DNA of 64,000 nt from the NCBI RefSeq assembly GCF_020991415.1, contig NZ_JAJMOY010000001.1:620001-684000 (forward strand), given 5' to 3'. The position numbers were made by a program, and so were the translations under genes. Positions 7,365 through 16,100 of the stretch are shown here, piece after piece (position 1 is the stretch's first letter; every line of letters begins with the position of its first letter). This DNA is from Flavobacterium sp. ENC. GTDB taxonomy: Bacteria > Bacteroidota > Bacteroidia > Flavobacteriales > Flavobacteriaceae. The notes under the pieces are model-generated. The model searched no databases and was not told the origin of the DNA. It saw only the letters and a list, made by a program, of their open reading frames with translations.

Positions 7365-7403
7365 AAAATAGACGGACAACCTTCAGGTCATCCGTCTATT
7401 TTC
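7365..7403 (-). terminator. sodA terminator
   Basis: The stem is formed by AATAGACGGA (7367-7376) and TCCGTCTATT (7391-7400). The A-run at 7361-7368 becomes a U-tract on the minus strand, so it ends sodA transcription. Confidence 0.85.
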
Positions 7404-7426
7404 TTTATTCTATACTCTGTTTTCTA

Positions 7427-8038
7427 CTATTTGTCTAAAGCAAATCTTCTTGCTACTTCTGTCCAGTTAATCACACTGAAGAAAGCTTCAATATAATCCG
7501 GTCTTCTGTTTTGGTAGTTTAAGTAGTAAGCATGTTCCCAAACATCCATTCCTAAAATTGGAGTTCCTCCGTTACCAGCAACTTCCGGCATTAATGGATT
7601 ATCCTGATTTGGAGTACCTACAACTTCTAGTTTACCCCCTTTTTGTACTGTTAACCAAGCCCATCCTGAACCGAATTGTGTTGCACCAGCTTTGGCAAAT
7701 TTTGCTTTAAACTCTTCAAAAGTTCCAAAAGAAGACTCAATGGCAGCTAACAAATCACCTGTTGGCAATCCGCCACCGTCCGGGCTCATTACAGTCCAGA
7801 ATAAATTGTGGTTGTAAAAACCTCCACCATTGTTGCGAACTGCAGCGTTTGATTTATCTAAGTTGATTAAGATGTTTTCGATTGTTTTTCCCTCTAAATC
7901 TGTTCCTGCAATTGCAGCGTTAAGATTTGTTGTATATGCATTATGATGTTTTGAATGGTGAATTTCCATTGTACGGGCATCAATATGTGGTTCTAATGCA
8001 TCATATGCATAAGGTAATTGTGGTAATTCAAAAGCCAT
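7427..8038 (-). CDS. sodA: superoxide dismutase (Mn/Fe family, Mn-type signature)
   Basis: The enzyme dismutates superoxide to oxygen and peroxide in the cytoplasm. The 203-residue length is typical. Metal ligands by alignment to the family are His27 (EIHHSKHH), His77 (YNHNLFW), Asp165 and His169 ([11 protein letters not shown]). Gln145 in NQDNPLMPE sits where Mn-type enzymes place their outer-sphere glutamine. NNGGGFYNH also fits the Mn type, but cambialistic use of Fe is possible. There is no signal peptide. An inverted repeat overlaps its promoter. Confidence 0.96.
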   Translation of the reverse strand: MAFELPQLPYAYDALEPHIDARTMEIHHSKHHNAYTTNLNAAIAGTDLEGKTIENILINLDKSNAAVRNNGGGFYNHNLFWTVMSPDGGGLPTGDLLAAIESSFGTFEEFKAKFAKAGATQFGSGWAWLTVQKGGKLEVVGTPNQDNPLMPEVAGNGGTPILGMDVWEHAYYLNYQNRRPDYIEAFFSVINWTEVARRFALDK

Positions 8039-8070
8039 GATATTATGATTTTATGGTTTATAATAATTTA

Positions 8071-8098
8071 TTCCAAATTTAAACATTTAACTTTGGAA
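8071..8098 (-). promoter_or_regulatory. sodA promoter region with inverted repeat
   Basis: The minus strand has the -7 box TAAATTTG (8081-8074). TTCCAAA (8071-8077) and TTTGGAA (8092-8098) form an inverted repeat across it, a plausible operator. No clear TTG is present at the -33 position. Confidence 0.45.
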
Positions 8099-8176
8099 TA
8101 GAAAATACTATTTCGTTATAATTTGATTTAATTAATTGATAAACTGATTTTTTAAGCCTTAAATAGCTGTCAATCT

Positions 8177-8851
8177 TTATTTTCCATTAAAAGTGGTCAT
8201 TGTATTTTCTAATCCGGCAGTTCCGAATGACCTGATAATTTCTGAAGCAACTTCTAAACGTTCCGGAAGTTTTGCTTTTTCTTCTTCATCCCACTCTCCC
8301 AAAACATAATCTACCTGCTGCCCTTTTTTAAACTGATCGCTGATCCCAAATCTAAAACGGGTGTATTGTTGTGTGTTTAAAACGAGATTGATGTTCTTCA
8401 ATCCGTTATGGCCTCCGTCACTGCCTTTTGGTTTGATTCGGATGGTTCCGAATGACAGGTTTAAATCGTCTGTAATGACCAGAATGTTCTCTAAGGGAAT
8501 GTTTTCCTTATCCATCCAGTATTTAACCGCTTTACCGCTTAAATTCATGTAGGTGTTTGGTTTAAGCAGGAAAAAGGTTCTTCCTTTAAATTTATATTCC
8601 GCCAAAGTCCCCAATTTTACGGTTTCGAAAGAAAGGCTTTCTTTTCTGGCTAAAAAATCCAGGACTTTAAATCCTATGTTATGTCTTGTATTTACGTATT
8701 CGGCTCCAATATTGCCAAGTCCTACGATTAAATATTTTTTATTCACGTTTTTTGGGTGGTTTTTTGGGTGTTCATGAACCTCCGGTTTCATATAGTCTGT
8801 GTTCTCTTCTTTTGGTGTTGATGAAAACAGTTTTCTTATCCATTTTATCAT
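8177..8851 (-). CDS. pth: peptidyl-tRNA hydrolase
   Basis: Pth releases tRNA from stalled peptidyl-tRNA. The core starts at KYLIVGLGNIGAEYVNTRHN. The catalytic His is residue 57 in NTRHNIGF, with the supporting Asn in GLGNIG and Asp in VITDDLNLSFG. I prefer the ATG at 8851 (224 residues). A TTG-N20-TATTTTTG promoter ends only 5 bp upstream, so the upstream ATG at 8887 would lie outside the transcript. A basic N-terminal extension of about 36 residues precedes the catalytic domain. The mRNA would be nearly leaderless. Confidence 0.94.
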   Translation of the reverse strand: MIKWIRKLFSSTPKEENTDYMKPEVHEHPKNHPKNVNKKYLIVGLGNIGAEYVNTRHNIGFKVLDFLARKESLSFETVKLGTLAEYKFKGRTFFLLKPNTYMNLSGKAVKYWMDKENIPLENILVITDDLNLSFGTIRIKPKGSDGGHNGLKNINLVLNTQQYTRFRFGISDQFKKGQQVDYVLGEWDEEEKAKLPERLEVASEIIRSFGTAGLENTMTTFNGK

Positions 8852-8856
8852 GTTTG

Positions 8857-8887
8857 CAAAAATAGAACTAATTAGATAATATGGCAA
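8857..8887 (-). promoter_or_regulatory. pth promoter
   Basis: The minus strand reads TTG (8887-8885), a 20-bp spacer, then TATTTTTG (8864-8857), a full match to the Bacteroidetes consensus. It lies within a few bases of the preferred pth start codon. Confidence 0.7.
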
Positions 8888-8962
8888 TTAGATAATTGGA
8901 TAATTAGCTGCTGATGGTGATTTAACCGCAAAGTATGGTAAAGTCTTATGAAAGTTCGAAAA

Positions 8963-9102
8963 GGTTTCACGCAGATTTGGCTGATGGAGCAGATTTTTTT
9001 ATTTCCCATTTTTGTCAGACTGAGCGTAGTCGAAGTCGCGTAAAGTATTTCACTTTAGATTGTCGAGTTTCTGCTAGGAGCTTCGACTACGCCCAGCCTG
9101 AC
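8963..9102 (+). repeat. palindromic intergenic repeat, copy 1 of 3
   Basis: A leader GGTTTCACGCAGATTTGG is followed by 22-bp arms (9014-9035 and 9081-9102) that pair at 20 of 22 positions. The arm core is CTGAGCGTAGTCGAAG / CTTCGACTACGC. The AT-rich middle contains TAAAGTATTTCACTTTAGAT. No protein is encoded. It lies in the 1-kb gene-free stretch between pth and rplY. Confidence 0.8.
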
Positions 9103-9248
9103 CTATTGTAGGTTGATCTTAAAAACTCATAAATCTTGGGGCCTTAAACATTCTGACGTTTCTGTTTAAAAAAAAGATGGCAGTTAGAAAATTTGTGTCA
9201 TTAACCGCGAAGAGCGCAAAGGTTTACGCAAGGCTCGCAAAGAAAAAA

Positions 9249-9390
9249 GGTTTCACGCAGATTTCGCTGATGGAGCAGATTTTTTTTTTTGCTCCATTTT
9301 TGTCTGACTGAGCGTAGTCGAAGTCCCGCACAGTATTTCACTTTAGATTGTCGAGTTTATGGTGGGGGCTTCGACTACGCTCAGCCTGAC
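9249..9390 (+). repeat. palindromic intergenic repeat, copy 2 of 3
   Basis: The leader (from 9249), arms (9302-9323 and 9369-9390) and middle are the same as in copy 1. The arms end in CTTCGACTACGCTCAG. The open frames seen here are by-products of the repeat, not genes. Confidence 0.8.
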
Positions 9391-9645
9391 ATACTGCAGA
9401 CTTATCCTCTTTGTCCCTTTGCAACTTTGTCCCTTTAAACCTCTTTTACTTATAAAAACTAAACTTCTGGCTAGCCCTGACAGCAGCGGTATCCTTTTGC
9501 TGGCTTCTTTAGCCAGGAAAAGATATAGCGGATGGCAGGAATGTCAGGTCTTGAAAACTTTAAAGTTTCTGCTTCTAAATTTGACAATTAAAAATGTGTC
9601 TACTAGATAATTTGTTTGAACCTGTAAGATTGATAAAAAATATTC

Positions 9646-9780
9646 TCGCAGATTTGGCTGATTAAGCAGATTTTTTTTATTGCTCCCATTTATTAGGCGG
9701 ATTGTAGCCGAAGTACGCGTAAAGTATTTCACGTTAGATTGTCTAGTTACTTGCTCGACTTCGACTTCGCTCAGCCGGAC
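9646..9780 (+). repeat. palindromic intergenic repeat, copy 3 of 3 (degenerate left arm)
   Basis: CGCAGATTTGGCTGATTAAG begins this copy. The left arm (9692-9713) has decayed and the right arm (9759-9780, CTTCGACTTCGCTCAG) is well kept. The middle again has AAAGTATTTCACGTTAGATT. Decay of one copy suggests age or lack of constraint. Confidence 0.7.
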
Positions 9781-9847
9781 ATATTGTAGACTTGCCCTCC
9801 TTTGTCCCTTTGATCCTTTGATCCTTTGTAACTTTGAACCTTTTTAC

Positions 9848-9883
9848 AAAAAAAAAAAGCACCAATCTTTCGATTGATGCTTT
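9848..9883 (-). terminator. rplY terminator
   Basis: AAAGCACCAATC and GATTGATGCTTT pair around a TTTC loop with one mismatch. The run of A at 9848-9858 gives a U-tract on the minus strand. Confidence 0.82.
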
Positions 9884-9903
9884 CTGTATAGATTTGAAAA
9901 AAA

Positions 9904-10515
9904 TTATTTTTTCTTTCCTTTTGCAGGAGCTTTTGCAGCTTTTGCAGCCTCCTGAGCAGCTTTCATAGCAGCACGAGAGATTCTTACCTGAGCTACAACA
10001 GTGTTTTCCGGGTGCATTACTTTGTATTCCGGAGAACCAACTTTAGTAACGTATAATTTGTTACCCATTTCAAGTGGCGTAATATCAGCTTCAACAAAAT
10101 CAGGAAGATCTTTAGGTAAAGCTTTTACTTTTAATTTACGAGTGTTCAAACGTAAAACACCACCTGCAAGAACACCTTTAGATGTACCTACAACTTTTAC
10201 AGGAACTTCCATAGTGATTTCTTTGTCATCAAATAACTGAAAGAAGTCAATGTGTAAAATTCTGTCAGATACAGGGTGAACCTGGATATCCTGTAAAATT
10301 GCATTGAATGATTTTCCTTTTCCAAGCTCAATCACAACTGTGTGTGCATTTGGAGTGTAAACCAAGTTTTTGAACGCTGCAGCGTCTGCTGAGAAGTGTA
10401 CTGCCTGATTTCCTCCGTATAACACGCAAGGAACCGCTCCAGCATTACGTAAGGCTTTAGTTGACACTTTGCCCACGCTTTCTCTTTCTGATCCTTTAAT
10501 TGTAATCGATTTCAT
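9904..10515 (-). CDS. rplY: 50S ribosomal protein L25/Ctc
   Basis: L25 binds 5S rRNA. The long Ctc form has an N-terminal 5S-binding domain (about residues 1-90, [22 protein letters not shown]) and a C-terminal beta domain (about 95-185, [22 protein letters not shown]). It ends in an Ala/Lys-rich tail ([13 protein letters not shown]). At 203 residues it is the usual Bacteroidetes length. It follows prs on the same strand, as in many genomes, with a hairpin between them. Confidence 0.96.
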   Translation of the reverse strand: MKSITIKGSERESVGKVSTKALRNAGAVPCVLYGGNQAVHFSADAAAFKNLVYTPNAHTVVIELGKGKSFNAILQDIQVHPVSDRILHIDFFQLFDDKEITMEVPVKVVGTSKGVLAGGVLRLNTRKLKVKALPKDLPDFVEADITPLEMGNKLYVTKVGSPEYKVMHPENTVVAQVRISRAAMKAAQEAAKAAKAPAKGKKK

Positions 10516-10568
10516 TGTAAAAAAATATAGTTATTAATAAATATTCTTGTTGCTTTAAGCTTTAGGCG

Positions 10569-10628
10569 ATACGCTTTAGGCTTTTTTAAAATGAGAACAA
10601 GGCTTACGGCTTAAAGCCTAAAGCGTAT
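10569..10628 (-). terminator. hairpin between prs and rplY
   Basis: ATACGCTTTAGGCTT (10569-10583) and AAGCCTAAAGCGTAT (10614-10628) are perfect 15-bp inverted repeats just after the prs stop. No T-run follows the stem on the minus strand, so it may be a processing or stability element rather than a true terminator. Related GCTTTAAGCTTTAGGC words flank it. Confidence 0.5.
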
Positions 10629-10634
10629 TGCTTC

Positions 10635-11576
10635 TTACATTATAAATTTTCCACTAATGGAATTGTTGTGGTGCACCATGTGCATAACTTCAGCAAAAAG
10701 AGGTGCACAACTCACGACTCTTATTTTTTTTGACTCTCTCTTTAACGGAATAGAATCGGTAACAATCAATTCGCTTAATTTCGAATTTTCAATTTTATCG
10801 TAGGCATCACCGGATAAAATAGCGTGTGTACAGATTGCCCTAACGCTTAATGCTCCTTTTTCGATCATCAAATCGGCTGCTTTCGCTAATGTCCCACCCG
10901 TATCGATCATGTCGTCTACTAATATTACGTTACGGCCTTTTACTTCACCAATCAGTTCCATAGTGTCGATAACGTTGGCTGCTTTTCTTTGTTTGTAACA
11001 GATTACTACATCTGATTCCAGGAACTTAGAGTAAGCATATGCTCTTTTTGAACCTCCCATATCCGGAGATGCAATTGTCAGATTTTCTAATCCTAAACTT
11101 TCTACGTATGGTAAAAAGATGGTAGAGGCAAATAAATGATCTACCGGTTTTTCGAAAAACCCCTGAATTTGATCTGCGTGCAAATCCATTGTCATTACTC
11201 TTGTTGCTCCGGCAGCATCTAATAAATTAGCTACTAATTTTGCTCCAATCGGAACTCTCGGTTTGTCTTTTCTGTCCTGTCTTGCCCAACCGAAGTATGG
11301 CATAACAGCTGTAATATGTCTTGCTGATGCACGTTTTGCGGCATCAATCATTAATAACAATTCCATCAAATTATCGGCTGTTGGAAATGTGGAGCACACG
11401 ATAAAAACACGTAATCCTCTGATTGACTCTTCGTAAGACGGCTGAAATTCACCATCACTGTACGTTGACATCGTTACTTTTCCTAACGGAATCCCGTATT
11501 GTTCTGCAATTTTTTCTGCAAGATAAACACTTTGTGAACAAGCAAAAATTTTAGCTTCTGGTTCTAGGTGAGACAT
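10635..11576 (-). CDS. prs: ribose-phosphate pyrophosphokinase
   Basis: It makes PRPP from ribose-5-phosphate and ATP, feeding purine, pyrimidine, His and Trp synthesis. I start at 11576 (MSHLEPEAKIFACSQS), giving 313 residues, the family length. The promoter -7 box lies at 11697-11704, so the ATG at 11699 cannot be transcribed. Motifs seen are YSDGEFQPSYEESIRG, the MPYFGWARQDRKDKPRVPIGAK flexible loop region, and the PRPP loop VDDMIDTGGTL. The leader of about 115 nt is long enough for regulation, but I see no known riboswitch. Confidence 0.96.
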   Translation of the reverse strand: MSHLEPEAKIFACSQSVYLAEKIAEQYGIPLGKVTMSTYSDGEFQPSYEESIRGLRVFIVCSTFPTADNLMELLLMIDAAKRASARHITAVMPYFGWARQDRKDKPRVPIGAKLVANLLDAAGATRVMTMDLHADQIQGFFEKPVDHLFASTIFLPYVESLGLENLTIASPDMGGSKRAYAYSKFLESDVVICYKQRKAANVIDTMELIGEVKGRNVILVDDMIDTGGTLAKAADLMIEKGALSVRAICTHAILSGDAYDKIENSKLSELIVTDSIPLKRESKKIRVVSCAPLFAEVMHMVHHNNSISGKFIM

Positions 11577-11696
11577 TATAATTTGTTGTTTTATTCCGCT
11601 GCGCTCCATCCATTGGGCTAGATTGTTTAGCCTAACCAGATGATCTGTATTTGCCTCGGATGTAGTTAGTTGTGTGTGCGTCGTTTTAACGAGGTG

Positions 11697-11704
11697 CAAA
11701 TTTA
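11697..11704 (-). promoter_or_regulatory. prs promoter -7 box
   Basis: TAAATTTG on the minus strand, followed by CACC, matches TAnnTTTG. No clear TTG is found 17-21 bp upstream. It places the transcription start near 11690. Confidence 0.55.
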
Positions 11705-11770
11705 TAAAATTTATTGGACACTGAAAGGAAAATTTTAAGTATTTTTAGTAGCACATTTAATTTTATTTTT

Positions 11771-11778
11771 TACATTTG
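11771..11778 (+). promoter_or_regulatory. tRNA-Leu promoter -7 box
   Basis: TACATTTG matches the Bacteroidetes -7 box. Transcription would start near 11785, about 78 nt before the mature tRNA. Confidence 0.5.
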
Positions 11779-11862
11779 CACCGTGTTAAAGGAATGACGC
11801 CATTTATAACTTCATTCTATTGCGTTAAAATAATCCATTTTGATTGTTTTTTCGTCTGCTAA

Positions 11863-11942
11863 GCCCGGATGGCGGAATTGGTAGACGCGCTGGTCTCAAA
11901 CACCTGTGGGAAACCGTGCCGGTTCGACTCCGGCTCCGGGTA
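11863..11942 (+). tRNA. tRNA-Leu (anticodon CAA)
   Basis: The acceptor stem pairs GCCCGGA (11863-11869) with TCCGGGT (11935-11941), discriminator A at 11942. The D-arm has GGCGGAATTGGTAGACGCGC, typical of tRNA-Leu. The anticodon loop CTCAAAC gives CAA (reads UUG). The T-arm is GCCGG-TTCGACT-CCGGC. The anticodon stem CTGGT/ACCTG has one T-T mismatch, which is unusual. A short type II variable arm is present. CCA is not fully encoded. Confidence 0.93.
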
Positions 11943-11944
11943 CA

Positions 11945-11975
11945 AAAACCTCTTCTTAATGGAAGAGGTTTTTTT
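11945..11975 (+). terminator. terminator after tRNA-Leu
   Basis: AAAACCTCTTC and GAAGAGGTTTT pair around a short loop, followed by a T-run. It lies directly after the tRNA. Confidence 0.88.
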
Positions 11976-11991
11976 GGTTTTATAGCCTTTT

Positions 11992-12285
11992 TTAGAGTCT
12001 AAGCTTTTTAGGATTTTGATATGTATTCCAAAATCGTAATAATTCAATTTTACTATTTTCCGAAATCTTATAATACAATGTAATGTGTTTTGTTACCGGA
12101 ACCTGATATACATCTTTGTATTTTACCGGTTTAAAAATCAAATTTTGCTTTGTTAGCAATTCTATTAAATCATCCGTTTTTTCTATAAATTTATAAACCT
12201 CTTGTAGCGTCCACTCACTTTGTAAATATTCAATGTTCTTCCAGTAATCAATTTTAGCATTCTCTGTCCATATTATTTTGACCAT
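11992..12285 (-). CDS. ParE/RelE-family toxin
   Basis: The 97-residue protein has the RelE/ParE fold signature: IIWTENAKIDYWKNIEYL at the N-terminus and a late ITLYYKISENSKIELLRFWNTYQNP strand pair. The C-terminal FWNTYQNP is typical of the ParE-like group. Such toxins inhibit gyrase or cut mRNA on ribosomes; the sequence does not settle which. It lies 3 bp downstream of the antitoxin gene, so both are on one message. It is probably functional, as no residues are obviously lost. Confidence 0.87.
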   Translation of the reverse strand: MVKIIWTENAKIDYWKNIEYLQSEWTLQEVYKFIEKTDDLIELLTKQNLIFKPVKYKDVYQVPVTKHITLYYKISENSKIELLRFWNTYQNPKKLRL

Positions 12286-12288
12286 GGA

Positions 12289-12558
12289 TTACCTATTAAA
12301 TAAATGAGGAAATCGTTTTTTGGTTTCTTCCATAACATCTTGATGCGAATGTACTCTTCCATTTGCAACATCTTCTAAAGCTTCATCTATGGCCGCTTTT
12401 TGGTTATCATTTAATAAAGATTCGTCATCTTCTTCGTTTAACGGAATAACAACAAAAGAGCGCCCCTTACTTCTATGAATTATCAATTTTTCAGATTCAG
12501 CAATGTCAAGATATTTTTTGATATTCCCTCTAAATTCTGTTACACTAACTGTTTTCAT
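12289..12558 (-). CDS. Phd/YefM-type antitoxin
   Basis: The 89-residue protein begins MKTVSVTEFRGNIKKYLDIA, the DNA-binding N-terminal pattern of Phd/YefM antitoxins. It then has KLIIHRSKGRSFVVIPLNEED and an acidic C-terminal helix that would wrap the toxin. It is upstream of the toxin gene, as usual. A TGTAC-N8-GTACA palindrome overlaps its promoter, consistent with self-repression by the toxin-antitoxin complex. Confidence 0.86.
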   Translation of the reverse strand: MKTVSVTEFRGNIKKYLDIAESEKLIIHRSKGRSFVVIPLNEEDDESLLNDNQKAAIDEALEDVANGRVHSHQDVMEETKKRFPHLFNR

Positions 12559-12572
12559 AATCGTATTTTTTA

Positions 12573-12594
12573 CAAATGTACGCTTTTCTGTACA
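12573..12594 (-). promoter_or_regulatory. toxin-antitoxin promoter and operator
   Basis: The -7 box TACATTTG is on the minus strand at 12580-12573. The palindrome TGTAC (12577-12581) - N8 - GTACA (12590-12594) overlaps it. This is the expected place for autorepression. Confidence 0.6.
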
Positions 12595-12612
12595 TCAACG
12601 TGTTTTCGATAT

Positions 12613-13080
12613 TTAAATTACTTCACAACCCGCCTCATGCAAAACAGGGAAATTGCACGAATTCGCTATAAAACACAATTGATTTGCTTTTTCATGTAAA
12701 CTTAAAGCCAGCTGAATTTGGTCAGAATTTGAAATTTTTACTTTAGGCTTAAGCCGAACTTCAACAAAACGCCCGCTGCCATCTTCAGAAACTTCGAGGG
12801 TTGCTTCGGCATGATCTGAGTATTCGATAACTTCTATTCCGTTTTGGGAGCAGACATATAAATACGACATCATGTGGCAGGAAACCAAACTGCTCAAAAG
12901 CAAATCTTCGGGATTGTATAAAGCCGGATCGCCTTTGAAGGCTTTAGCTGCCGAAACATTTAAAACAGGTTTTCCTTCTATTTTAATCTGATGGCTTTTA
13001 CTGTACAATTTTAAAACTGATGCTTCTTGTTTTTTTGAGGTCCAGCTGAGTTCTGCTTTGAATAAATGTTTGAATGTCAT
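12613..13080 (-). CDS. OsmC/Ohr-family peroxidase-like protein
   Basis: The 155-residue protein has the OsmC fold signature: NPEDLLLSSLVSCHMMSYLYVCSQNG in the middle and a C-terminal HEAGCEVI. Redox-active Cys residues are expected in the SLVSCH motif and near the C-terminus. Family members reduce organic hydroperoxides using a dithiol cycle. Subfamily (OsmC, Ohr or YhfA-like) cannot be fixed. It stands alone between the toxin-antitoxin pair and the large T9SS protein. Confidence 0.88.
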   Translation of the reverse strand: MTFKHLFKAELSWTSKKQEASVLKLYSKSHQIKIEGKPVLNVSAAKAFKGDPALYNPEDLLLSSLVSCHMMSYLYVCSQNGIEVIEYSDHAEATLEVSEDGSGRFVEVRLKPKVKISNSDQIQLALSLHEKANQLCFIANSCNFPVLHEAGCEVI

Positions 13081-13163
13081 GTTTATTTCAATTTTCTGCC
13101 ATAATTCGATTTATTCATAACGAAATAAAGCTGTTTATGATGCGTAATCAGGTCAGTTGTATC

Positions 13164-16100
13164 TTATCGCTTTAATGCAAAATGTCCTGAAAATACAACC
13201 TTATTATTTAAGTTGGCTTTAAACCAATAATCATCAGATGGCATTTCTTTTCCGTTATAAAAACCATTCCATCCAAAATCATTTTCAGACAGCTCCGTCA
13301 GTAATTTACCATATCGGTCAAATATTGTTATTTTAGAATTTGGAAATTTATGGATGCTTTTTATTTGCCAAACATCATTATGTCCATCGTTATTTGGCGT
13401 AAAGAATTTCGGGTAATCAACCACGGTAACCTCTTTGGAATCACTTCCACAGCCTTCTTTGTCTCTTACATAGGCAACGTAGGTGCCGCCGGGAACATTA
13501 GAAAAATAATTGCTGTCCTGATAATTACTTCCATCTATAGAATATTCAAAATCACCATACCCTTCTGCTATAATTTCAATAAAATTGTCTTCTGACAGTT
13601 CCTTATATTTTACTTCTTTGATAGTGGGAAGTATGGACCGTATTAATTCAAATTCAAAAGTATTATCACAATAAATGTTGTTTTTAATTTTACCCACTAC
13701 CAGCGTATATTTTCCTGCATTTACCAAATCAGCTTCATTAGCATTTGAAATAACATTGCCGTCGGGAGATTTCCAAAGATAGCTATCTAAATCAGCAGCA
13801 ACACTTACATGCAGTGAAGGTTCCAAATTACATAAAAAGTACGTTTTTTCGATCTTTACAGTTGGTAACTCGTTTACGATTAGGTCGAAACTTGTTTCAG
13901 CATTACAAAGACTGTTTATTTCGTTTTCTACCCTGACTTTTATAGTTTGGGATTTTGTCTGGGTATTTTGAAATAAAGCCGGAAAAGGAGTCGGCAACTG
14001 ATTTCCGTTACTGTCAAAATACATTATTTTCAGACCGGATTGGTTGCCTGTAATTTCAGTTTCTAAACCGGACATATCAAAAGTGGAAAAGCCATTGCCT
14101 TCATCACAAGCATACTTAGCAGCTGGTTTAGTAATGAGCGGCTGTGAAGTTGTTTTCAAAACTAATGGTGTTTCTTTATAACAGTTAGTCAGACTATTCG
14201 TTACCCTAACCGTTATGGTTTCCTTATTAACAGTCGTATTTCTGTAGGGATTGGGCAAAGGAGCCGGTAACGGATTTCCAAGCGCATCAAAGTAAGAAAC
14301 TTTCATTCCGTTCTGATTTCCTAAAACAGCAGCTTCAACATTTGAAGTATCAAAATATTCTGAAATACCATCCTTGTTATCATCACAGCCAATAAGCTCC
14401 TGCAACGGATTTGCTGTAGGTAACGGATTTACTATTAATTTAAAAGTGGATTCGTTGTCGCAATTTGTATCTGTATTGGTTAGTTTTACTCTGATTACTT
14501 CTTCGTAGGCAATTAAATTGGTAATTGCATTTAGCGGAGATTGTATTTGCTCCCCATTTGAACGATAAAATTCAACCTTTTTATTTGTTGCCGTTCCTAT
14601 AATTGCAGCCTCTGCTTGTTGTAAATTAAACACCGTAAAACCATCTGTATCATTATCACATCCTTTTAAGTCCGCAACAGAAAACTGTGGCAATGGGTTT
14701 ACAATTAAATCGAAAGTAGTCTCAGAAAAACAGCAAGGATTATCCTCGTGAGCAACTCTTACCGTTATTGTTTCCCTGTCTTTAACTGTATTTGTAAACG
14801 GATTTGGCAATGTGCCATATTTGTTGCCTTTACTGTCGATAAAAGTAACTGTTTTTCCGATTTGCCCTCCTAACACCTGCTTGGTAGTTGTTGAAGTATC
14901 AAAAGAGGTCGAAAATCCGGTGTTCAAATTATTTTCACAAGCATAAATATTATTAATTCCATATGCTTTTGGCGGCTCTTTGGATTCAATTTTTTCAGTT
15001 AAAACTTCACGTGTTCTATCTTTTGCAATAACCGTGGCCGTTACCGTGTATTGGCCATCTGCCGAAAAATCATGAAAGGGAGATAAGTCTGTAGAAGTAT
15101 TCTTTGCTCCTGAATCCGGATCTCCAAAATCCCATGCAATTGAGGCAATTTTCGACTGATCACTAACGCTAAATTCTTTTAAAAATTCAGAACAAATATT
15201 CGAAACGTTCATTTCAAAAATATTATTTCTGACCTGATTTACATTTCCTGTCACATTGATATAGAAATTAGCTTGTGGTTTTCCAAAATCAGCAGTCGAA
15301 ACATATCCGCTTCCCAGATCAGGATACCCCGGTAAAGCAGTACAACCCCGTTGCCATGACACATCATCATTTTGTGTCGTACCCGCTATAAAAGCAACGC
15401 CGTCTCCGTAAACAATCCCTTTATGAACTTCTACCAAAATTTTTTTTATCCCAGCCGGAATTTTGATTGGTTTATCAAAATCTACTTGTATAATTTGAGA
15501 ATTCTCATCAATATTGGCTCTAAGCTCTTGCTCCTGACTGCTTCCTATTAATTTTTTCTCAGAAAAAGAACAAGGAAAATTATCATCTATCTCATAGATA
15601 TTAAAACCAACTTTAGCCGAATAACCCGTTTTATTTATTCCAACCTGCCCCGAATTAATTACAAATTCTTCATTGCCTGATATGCCAAAGTCTTTTAAGT
15701 TAAAAGCTCTTGCCCAATAAATATCATTCCATTTGCATGAATGTATACCGGTATCAATTAATTCATCATTGAGGTTATGCGATAATCTGGTAACAGGTCC
15801 TAAACTTTTTGTATTAAATACTTCACCTGTAACATTGATGTAAAAATTTGCATTTGGAACAGGAATAGTTAAATCTGTGGTACGCGACAGCCCATGCTCT
15901 AAATCGCAACCTAAATACCAAGATTCTCCATTGTCTTGTATAGTACCAGCTATATAAATTTCTCCTGACTTCGGATTATAAATATCCCTGATCTTATGTA
16001 CTGTAACCATAATTCTTTTAGTTCCGGCCGGAACAATTATTGGTTCATCAAAATCAAACTGAAAAATTTGCGGAGTACCATTAATAACTGTTGTTGGGTT

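Noticed and set aside
9359..9877. Several short open frames in the pth-rplY gap
   Set aside because: They run through the palindromic repeats on both strands, with unlike composition and no start signals or domains.
11992..12558. Possible integrated element next to tRNA-Leu, since a toxin-antitoxin pair follows it
   Set aside because: No integrase, no repeated tRNA 3' end and no composition change were found.
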